32,673 nt of DNA from Symsagittifera roscoffensis. Lineage: Eukaryota; Xenacoelomorpha; Acoela; Convolutidae. Each line of letters opens with the position of its first letter. Position 1 is the stretch's first letter. Positions 26,501 through 32,673 of this stretch are shown here, piece after piece. The notes beneath the pieces are model-generated. The model was not told where the DNA came from. It made no database searches and worked only from the letters and a program-made list of their open reading frames with translations. The translations under genes and the position numbers were made by a program. The DNA is taken from the NCBI RefSeq assembly GCF_963678635.1, contig NW_026971056.1, forward strand, positions 1-32,673, in the 5' to 3' direction.

Positions 26501-29150
26501 TGGCTGTTCAGCGGTCCAATCATATCTCAAATTGCATCAGATATGGAGGAAGGACTTCCATACACGCCCAAATTTGAAGCTCACTTTCGTGATGAACGGC
26601 AGAAAACAAATGCAAAGCATGTAAGACACAATAATTCATTCCAAATCCCACAAATGTCAGTTTAAATCGCCAGCGGATTTAGGGGGAGGCGAAAGATGCA
26701 ACCCCTGCCAACCCCCTGCCTCAGGGATTCGACCCCCTGCCGACCCAAAGGGTCCTTCTTTTGTACTATTTTGAGATATCCATTTTTGGCTGACGGATCC
26801 TAAAATTTTTTAAAGGCGCCTTCGGCGCCAATGTATTCTAATTTTGGGAGAGGAGCGAGCGCAATTGTTTGGTCGAAAATTTGTGGCCTGTTTTTTCAAA
26901 CTTTTAGCCTGTTTTTTTTTGCTCTTTTTTTTCAAAACAGTGCATTGGGAGAGCTCGGAAAATCAATTTTGACGAACAACAAAAAAAAAGTTTTGAAAAT
27001 TTTTGAAAATCCCCCTCTCGAGAAAATCCTAGATCCGCCCCTGACTGGTACTATTTTTTGTTAAGTTATTGAAGTTTGAAAATAGCTAATTTGGCCTTAT
27101 TTTTTGGTCTTAGAGGCAAGTCATTTCTTCTTATTATTAAGATACCTGAGGCAAATTACATCCATTTGTTTTTTCTTCATTGCAGTGTGGGCGGATAAAT
27201 TGAAGAACAGAATGAAAAAAAAATTCTTTTTTCAGTTGGCGTGCAAGTGCAGTAAGAACATTTAAGGCTTTGCCCTGATATACGCGTAATCGTGTTATGA
27301 ATATTTAAACATTAGTTTCCACAAGACAGCCTTATGGCATCTGAAATTTTTGATTATTTTGCTTTGTTAGAAGAAAATAACCAGTTAACCTTGAATGAGT
27401 TTTATGGAATGAGTCATTAGTATGTAAAACATATCTCTTTTTAGTTTAACTTAGCGTGCGGGGTTAATATGATGAACGAAATGAAAAAAAAAATTTCGAT
27501 AATTTTGCCAATGTTACAACCCAATTAATTTTAATTGGCGTTCAAGCGAGGTCGGAACACTCACAGTTTTGCCCTGATATACGAGCGAAATCGAGTTATA
27601 ATTTTCTAAACAGACATTAAACACTTAAATATTCAAAGCGTAAATATACTTTTATGTTTGGGTTGCGGAATCGTTGATATAATGAGGCGCAGAAAAAAAG
27701 CGGTTTTCTTAGTCGCAAACATGAATAGCTGGTTACTTTCCAAGTAAAACAGAACTGCTTAAATCAGGGCAGCGCCCTGAATGTTCCGACTGCCTGTTAA
27801 GATCCATGAACTCGTTATTATCTTTAATGAGACATAAAAACGTCCGTCAAACCTGTGGTTTCGATCAACAAAATTGGTCTGAAAAATAAAGCACCAGAGG
27901 ATTAGTATTGCGTTATCACTCGTTCTTAAAGCCCAAAACTACGAAAACGCCTTGACACTGAAATTATATTTAAAGTGACTCCTTGAATCAATTTACCAAA
28001 TTGGCTATATTCAAACACCCATAACTTTGAGAAAATGATCACAGCTGAAGTATGTTTTTTTTCATTTTGAGCTCAGGACAACAATACTTTCCGAATGATG
28101 CATAAATTTTTATAGAAAATTGATATTTAAAAAGTCGAAGTTTGTCTGGAGAAAAAGCCATCCCAAGCTAAAAATTCTGTTGCTTTTCAATTGCAGCGAG
28201 GCATTAACCTCGGCGCGACTGTGTATATATTTCTTGCGATGACCAGATGTGCGACTCTTATAAGCGCTTCATCAATTGAAGAGCTCGGCCAGGCTTATGT
28301 TCTTGCAAAACTTACTGAAAATTTTTTTCGATACGTGTCACAAAGAACAAGACTGCTCATATCAGAGCGAAGCTCTGAATGTTTAGACTGCCTTCTAAGG
28401 TCTATGGAGCAGTAGCATCATAAAAAAACCCAATCTAAGAAATTAAAACATTTTTTTACACCATCCCCGACACGCCATATAAAAAACGTTTAAGTAAACG
28501 TACTAGTAGTTTTGCTCCTATTAACAAATCAATGATGGCAAATAAGCTTCCTTCAACCAATTTGGAACGATTTCTAAGACGGATTAAACCTCGGCTTACG
28601 CTGTAATAGCGCGAATTATATCGCGCTCTTATTGTCCAAAATGGGCCAAAAGTGCAATTTTCAAACCCCCATAACTTTATAAAAAATGATCACAGGTGAA
28701 ACATCTTTTCATATTTAATTTCAGTACAATAAAACCTTTTGAATGATAAAAAAATTCAGTCAAACATGGCTTGCTAAAAAGTCGAAGTTTGTCTGAAAAA
28801 AACCCACCCCGAGCACAATTATTCCGTTACTTTCGTTACGAAAGTCGGAACAATTAGTTTGCCAACAAAATGCAGTCTGACGGGTCGCAGTTTTTTCAAC
28901 AAAGATAAAGAATGCTTAGATATGTGGACCTAATCCAGACTGCTTGCTGGATGTCGCCTTGACTGGAAAAATTGAGCTGGCCAACAACGATCAGCAAATG
29001 GACAGAAACTTCGACATTATTGCGAGGACCAACATCATGTACGACGAAAAGAAAAAGCAAACAACGATGAAACTTAAATCTACGGGAAAGTCTTTGGCGG
29101 CATCAATTGTTTTAATACTGTCTGCAGCTGTGAAGCTCAATTGCAGCTGA
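19625..29150 (+). CDS. Host AMOP-vWD domain surface protein (Mesh-like), 3' part, four exons
   Basis: Exons 19625-20538, 24106-24334, 26418-26620 and 28920-29150, all with GT donors and AG acceptors. The joins are phase 0, 1, 0, and the peptide reads across each as family sequence. The first ~180 residues are a Cys-rich AMOP domain (FGCP, PCCPGSNSS, QCCYDDEGNL, FFKSCC). A vWD domain follows (SIGGSRFQSLDGFEYRFNG), completed in exon 2 by GLLGKFDGNSRNDLTGRG. Exon 3 carries the SLSIINSEFGITW segment and exon 4 ICGPNPDCLLDVALTGK, both typical of what follows vWD in Mesh-type proteins. The final exon ends in a hydrophobic stretch (SLAASIVLILSAAVKL) close to the stop, with no sushi domain. The 5' exons lie outside the window or were displaced by the retroelements. 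In insects, Mesh is a septate-junction protein; here the role is inferred from domains only. Confidence 0.82.
21450..22003 (+). repeat. Interspersed repeat R1, copy a
   Basis: Full-length relative to the copy at 28345-28851. It has hairpins CAGGGC-AAA-GCCCTG (21491) and GCGCGA-6-TCGCGC (21756), and an end palindrome around ACTTTCG-TAT-CGAAAGT (about 21980). GTTCCGACT at 21509 and AGTCGGAAC at 21995 form 9-bp inverted termini, so the unit may be a non-autonomous DNA transposon of about 495 bp. Confidence 0.75.
22438..22622 (+). repeat. Degenerate tandem array with GACTAGCAA core
   Basis: Five or six units of about 30-35 bp with a (T)GACTAGCAATTTTC-like core, varying to GACGAGCATCTT and GAGTAGCAACTT. 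Reverse-complement cores (GCTAGTCAT) occur at about 23255-23300 on the other side of the candidate exon, and single cores at about 20637 and 21105. Confidence 0.6.
22661..22838 (+). repeat. Interspersed repeat R2, copy a
   Basis: Similar to the left arm of the foldback at 30526, sharing GAGCAAAT, GCTACCCTCTA and GTCTGAAA blocks in the same order and spacing. Confidence 0.55.
22927..23109 (+). CDS. Candidate in-frame cassette exon in the first large intron
   Basis: 61 codons, open, with a CTCTTTCAGAG acceptor and a TTTCAG|GTAAAA donor, phase 0 at both ends, so it could be included without shifting the host frame. Its peptide (VNTCFSSHRVHVSD) does not look like vWD sequence and would interrupt that domain. 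Direct joining of 20538 to 24106 reads better. It could be a cryptic or alternative exon. Confidence 0.25.
23110..24105. other. Intron, no gene seen
   Basis: AT-rich. Inverted GCTAGTCAT cores at 23255-23300; otherwise nothing recognisable. Confidence 0.6.
24106..24334 (+). CDS. Exon: end of vWD domain
   Basis: Acceptor TGTTTAG, donor GAG|GTGAGA, entry phase 0 and exit phase 1. It carries the conserved GLLGKFDGNSRNDLT motif of vWD modules. Confidence 0.82.
24335..26417. other. Intron, no gene seen
   Basis: About 2.1 kb of AT-rich DNA with no coding signature, RNA gene or clear repeat apart from short A/T runs. Confidence 0.6.
26418..26620 (+). CDS. Exon: post-vWD segment
   Basis: Acceptor TTTTTAATTTAG, donor CAT|GTAAGA, entry phase 1 and exit phase 0. 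It encodes LPPNSSLSIINSEFGITWGV, the segment following vWD in AMOP-vWD proteins. Confidence 0.82.
26671..27043. mobile_element. Short DNA element with imperfect CAG...CTG inverted termini
   Basis: Starts CAGCGGATTTAGGGGGAGG and ends ATCCTAGATCCGCCCCTG, whose complement is CAGGGGCGGATCTAGGAT, so the ends are related imperfect inverted repeats. It is notably GC-rich against its surroundings and includes the palindrome GGCGCCTTCGGCGCC at 26814-26828. No transposase is encoded. It looks like a non-autonomous element remnant sitting in an intron. Confidence 0.5.
27044..27734. other. Intron with degenerate duplicated segments and inverted R1 ends
   Basis: Two diverged copies of a segment about 300 bp apart (about 27190-27320 and 27470-27605), each containing TTTGCCCTGATATACG, the reverse complement of the R1 head. 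No gene. Confidence 0.5.
27735..28185 (+). repeat. Interspersed repeat R1, copy b, diverged
   Basis: The head hairpin CAGGGC-AGC-GCCCTG is at 27765 and GTTCCGACT at 27783. The body shares the AACTTTGAGAAAATGATCAC and GAGCTCAGGACAACAATAC blocks with copy a. The middle is rearranged and the end palindrome has decayed. Confidence 0.6.
28186..28344. other. GC-richer segment between two R1 copies
   Basis: An open frame follows an AATTGCAG acceptor-like site at 28196, in phase with the host gene. Its peptide (MTRCATLISASSIEELG) does not fit the family, no clear donor follows, and exon 26620 joins well to 28920. Not called as an exon. Confidence 0.4.
28345..28851 (+). repeat. Interspersed repeat R1, copy c
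   Basis: Full length. The head hairpin is CAGAGC-GAA-GCTCTG (28363), the internal hairpin GCGCGA-6-TCGCGC is kept, and the end palindrome is ACTTTCG-TTA-CGAAAGT (about 28828). Sequence blocks match copy a along the full unit. Confidence 0.75.
28920..29150 (+). CDS. Exon: C-terminal, Cys motif and hydrophobic tail
   Basis: Acceptor GAATGCTTAG, phase 0. ICGPNPDCLLDVALTG at the start matches the family; the hydrophobic C-terminus before TGA at 29148 could be a membrane span or GPI-anchor signal. Alternatively an undetected donor splices to further exons outside the window and this tail is read-through. Confidence 0.7.
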   Translation: MCGPNPDCLLDVALTGKIELANNDQQMDRNFDIIARTNIMYDEKKKQTTMKLKSTGKSLAASIVLILSAAVKLNCS

Positions 29151-30525
29151 AAACTCTTCGCTTTTTATATTCACTTCTATAATTTGCCAATAATTTCTTG
29201 AGGATAAAAGATGTAAAAAGCACGCCATTTAATTTGATTATTTTCCACATTCAACCAAATTAATTAGCAAAACAAAATTTCAGTATCAAACATGATTTCA
29301 TCATTGTAAATCATCAAACTAATAAGTCTAAAAGCAATGATATTCTTAGATGAATAAATTTTGATAAGCTTCAAACTTTTTGGTGAATTTAACTGAGAAA
29401 TTAAAGAGAATCTTGACAGCTGTGGTTTTTTCGCATTTTGTTGGAAGCATCCTGGTCGACCTGCTCTATGCAGGAAAAACGCTCATCATACCATTCCAAA
29501 CATAAAATGTTTGTCATAAAATACTTTTTTTCTGCGAATTTTATTTATTTTGGCCATGAAATCGCCCTATAAAGTGAATATTAACGGAGAAAATTTGGTG
29601 CGGTCTCCACGGAGAAAATTAACGAAGAAAATTTGGTGGGCATTTCTCGAAACTAGTCCATTATCCGAGAAATGCTCAACTGAAGACTCACGTTCTCCTT
29701 CATTACGAGGCCAAACTGTGTATTTTTTTACTTGTAAGCGGATTCCGCAACAAGGACGCTTCCTTTGTTCTTCTTTTGTACTTTCATTCTCTTTGATCGT
29801 TTCGACACAAATTTAACAATTTTAAAGACTTGTTTCTGGAATCCAGGAACATACAGAAACAAAATTGTGCGCCTACCCAGAGCACACAATGGCCTCGTAA
29901 TGTTTTCTCGTCTAAGATGGATCTTAGTCAATCCAATTGCACAAGTCAGATTAGTTGGACACGTGAATTGCACGCACAAAAATAAATTTAAAAATGCATT
30001 AAATATTACAAAAGAAGGCAAATTTAGGCTCTCTACAACATAAAAAAGCATAATTTCATGGACCGATTTTGCAAACTTTTCTTAAAAACAAAAAAAATTG
30101 ACCGCGGAAACTATTTCAGCTACCTTCTATCAATATTTTTTAATTGTTTTTAACCACCTACAGGTTTTTTCGGGTCAGAAAAGGCAAATTTATACTACTT
30201 GCAGTATGTTTATCCAATGCCTTGAAACTTTAATTATGACTTTCGGAATAAGCTTAGGAAAAATCACACTGAACAATTTAGTTTATTGTTGAAATGTTTC
30301 GGATCGTGTGATCAGTTTTTTACTCCGCTGAATCGTGAAAGTACTCACTCTATAGAACACTTACTGCAGATGATAAAAACAGAGACTTTCAAACCAGCAA
30401 AATTTGGGAAGTGCTTGAAACCAATTAATGATACTTTTGGAGTGTAGCTGAGATTATTTCAAAAAAAATTTTGTACCATCTTGATGTAACTATTGTCGAA
30501 ACTAGTCCATGAAAAACACTAATGG
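29151..30525. other. Non-coding DNA downstream of the host gene
   Basis: No convincing gene. It holds a hairpin CATTTCTCG / CGAGAAATG at 29641-29674, and a 12-bp perfect inverted repeat, CATTACGAGGCC at 29701 with GGCCTCGTAATG at 29891, which may mark a small foldback element. Overlapping open frames on both strands at 29728-30051 have no recognisable domain. Confidence 0.55.
29353..29358 (+). terminator. Candidate polyadenylation signal of the host gene
   Basis: AATAAA about 200 nt after the stop at 29150, followed by a T/G-rich stretch. Confidence 0.4.
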
Positions 30526-31102
30526 GCAAAATTAAGCGCAAATTTAACATTTTACTCTCTAAAATGCCTGTTTTTGGTGTCCTTTTCGAACAACATTTTT
30601 TTCGAATTCAAACAAAATTATATTGACTGAGAGCAAATGATAGCAGCTACCCTCTATGAAAATAACAAAATTTAGTTTCAAAAACTTAAAAATGAAATCC
30701 AGGTCTGAAAACGCCTGTTTTCTACATCTGCTGTAAGTTTTTCACTTCGCGTGGAAAAGTAAGAAACCTCCTAGTTTAGCGAAGTTTTTCACGCTGATTA
30801 TTTCAATTTTCTCGTTGAGAATGTTGCACGTCGCACGAATAACTGTTTTAATCTGCTTATTCAAAAAAATCAAAACGATGCAAAAATTAGCACAGATGAA
30901 GAAAAATGGAGTTTTCAGACCCGGATTACATTAATAATTTATTAAAACTAAATATCGATAGTTTCATAGAGGGTAGCTCTGATCATTTGCTCTCGGTGAA
31001 TGTGAAAATCTTACTGCATTTTGAAGAAAATGCTGTCCAAAGTAGACATCAAAAAGCGGTATTTAAAAGAGTAAAATCCTGAAAATGCGCTTAATTTTCT
31101 CC
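30526..31102. repeat. R2 foldback: two R2 copies in inverted orientation
   Basis: The left arm, about 30526-30738, matches the reverse complement of about 30889-31102. Shared blocks include AATTAAGCGCA, ATTTTACTC, GAGAGCAAATGAT, GCTACCCTCTATGAAA and GGTCTGAAAAC. The arms are about 213 bp with a spacer near 150 bp. RNA from either strand would fold into a long imperfect hairpin. Confidence 0.7.
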
Positions 31103-32068
31103 ACAGTGTAAGGTTTTTTAGAGAGTAAAACTAAATTTTCCCTTTTAAAGTAATATCTTGGGGTTTAAAAAATGAACTTGAAAACAGCGAAAAAGACCCT
31201 AAATACTTTTTTTTCTACAATTTTTCATAGATACTCGGACACCTTTTGCTCAAGTATCAATTTTATGGCGTAACAATTAGGTTTAGAAGGTTAAATAAGA
31301 AAACCTAAATTGTTTTTTTGTTAGTTCGCTTCGCTTTCCAATATCAAAAGCTTATCAAGCAATTGCATACTATAACAACTCATCGGTTTAATTTAAGCAA
31401 TTCCTTTGAAACAGCACGAAATTAGCGCAATACAGTTTTTCAATTCTATTAAGCTGTATAATAAACATTAGTTTTGTTATCGTAAAATCATTGATTTTTT
31501 TGTTGAATTGCCATTTACTAACAGAATTGGCATTTTGAGTAACTTGAATACTTCAACAAAATAATCATTTTTTGCTATACAAAACCGCTGTAAAGTTTTA
31601 ATAGATTTAACTAATGCGATGGGAAGGGGGTTGGGGAACACAAAATAAAATGAAATACAAAACAAAATTGCCTCTTAGTTTTTATAGACTCGAAAATCAA
31701 CTCGAAAATGCTCTCCAAACTGAGTAAGTCATCAATTTCTTAATTCGTTTTTCTTAATGCAAATTGAGCTTTTTTCAGTTCTCCTTCATCAGTGAACCTT
31801 ATCCAAAAAAATTCAAATATATTCACTGATCCAACAGGACTAAAAAGAGTTCAATTTGCATTGTCAAAAGCTAATTTGAAAATAGTCCTGATATATGCAT
31901 TTCGGAACGCATGTTTTTCGTTGGAAAAATACCCAAATTTGACCATTACAAAAACAAATAATTATTTTTTTTTGAAAGGAAGATCTCACAAAAAGTCCAA
32001 TCAACGTTTAAATTTTAGTGAAAAACATGTAATTTCGAAAAAAAAGCATTTTTGCTATCGATGACTTA
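31103..32068. other. Non-coding AT-rich DNA
   Basis: No gene, RNA or clear repeat recognised before the tandem array. Confidence 0.6.
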
Positions 32069-32673
32069 GACACTCTAATAGAGCTGTAACCAAGATCAAT
32101 GAACAAATTTCAATCAATCAGCCCTGACTTTTCAGTTCGGTGTCATGTTTACATCACCCTGAGTCATGTTTACATCAGAGATGACGTTTATAGACACTCT
32201 AATAGAGCTTTAACCAAGATCAATGAACAAATTTTAATCAATCAGCCCTGACTTTTCAGTTCGGTGTCATGTTTACATCACCCTGAGTCATGTTTACATC
32301 AGAGATGACGTTTATAGACACTCTAATAGAGCTTTAACCAAGATCAATGAACAAATTTCAATCAATCAGCCCTGACTTTTCAGTTCGGTGTCATGTTTAC
32401 ATCACCCTGAGTCATGTTTACATCAGAGATGACGTTTATAGACACTCTAATAGAGCTTTAACCAAGATCAATGAACAAATTTCAATCAATCAGCCCTGAC
32501 TTTTCAGTTCGGTGTCATTTTTACATCACCCTGAGTCATGTTTACATCAGAGATGACGTTTATAGACACTCTAATAGAGCTTTAACCAAGATCAATGAAC
32601 AAATTTCAATCAATCAGCCCTGACTTTTCAGTTCGGTGTCATGTTTACATCACCCTGAGTCATGTTTACATCA
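32069..32673 (+). repeat. 124-bp tandem repeat array (minisatellite/satellite), open at window end
   Basis: Units begin with GACACTCTAATAGAGCT at 32069, 32193, 32317, 32441 and 32565, so the period is exactly 124 bp; the last unit is cut by the window edge. Copies differ by single bases (GAGCTGT versus GAGCTTT in the first; GTCATTTTT versus GTCATGTTT in the fourth). Each unit contains GTCATGTTTACATCA twice, 21 bp apart. Confidence 0.97.

Noticed and set aside
26831-27064. 77-codon open frame
   Set aside because: Falls within a short GC-rich DNA element with T-runs; its phenylalanine-rich product is low complexity.
28197-28340. Possible host exon after an AATTGCAG acceptor, in phase with the gene
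   Set aside because: The peptide does not fit the family, there is no clear donor, the acceptor lies at the edge of a decayed R1 copy, and 26620 joins well to 28920.
29728-30051. Overlapping open frames on both strands downstream of the host gene
   Set aside because: No domain, no splice or promoter support; the area overlaps an inverted repeat, so chance frames in repeat DNA are more likely.
32069-32673. CRISPR-like array
   Set aside because: Repeats are contiguous 124-bp units without unique spacers, in an animal genome.

Overview
The window is genomic DNA of an AT-rich invertebrate animal. Spliced exons of a metazoan AMOP/von Willebrand type D protein, introns of several kb, degenerate interspersed repeats and an array of 124-bp repeats all point to an animal nucleus. 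I cannot name the phylum from sequence alone.

Layout. (1) 1-4569: element A, a decayed Ty3/Gypsy-type LTR retrotransposon (gag, protease, RT/RNase H, integrase). It has several in-frame stops and frameshifts and is cut off inside integrase. (2) 4570-18245: element B, a larger retrovirus-like Ty3/Gypsy element with two similar LTRs (4570-5189 and 17611-18245) that interrupts element A. Its order is LTR, primer-binding site, gag, a well-formed -1 frameshift signal, pol (PR-RT-RH-IN with GPY/F tail), an antisense two-exon gene, a divergent internal promoter region, an env-like glycoprotein gene, a spliced accessory gene, polypurine tract, LTR. (3) 18246-19176: a second leader and truncated gag fused to an inverted piece of LTR. 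(4) 19625-29150: four phase-compatible exons of a host AMOP-vWD surface protein (Mesh-like), with introns full of repeats. (5) 29151-32673: non-coding DNA with a foldback repeat and a 124-bp tandem array that runs off the window.

The most interesting system is the 3' third of element B. A 516-bp region separates two divergent transcription units. Leftward, on the minus strand, is an intact 197-residue protein of unknown function made from two exons with canonical splice sites in phase 0. Rightward is a 28-codon acidic exon ending in a canonical donor. Its best in-phase acceptor lies just after the env stop, so splicing removes env and gives an intact protein of about 287 residues. That protein has an acidic/hydrophobic N-terminus, a Ser/Thr/Pro linker and a C-terminal leucine-zipper-like coiled coil. 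The TATA-like and TCATTC initiator layout of the LTR is repeated upstream of this exon. The arrangement recalls the internal promoter and transactivator of foamy viruses, built independently in a Ty3/Gypsy element. The env remnant most resembles the class III glycoproteins of chuvirus-like negative-strand viruses. Pol and env of this copy are broken, while both small genes are still open.

All family assignments are from motifs read by eye; no database search was run.
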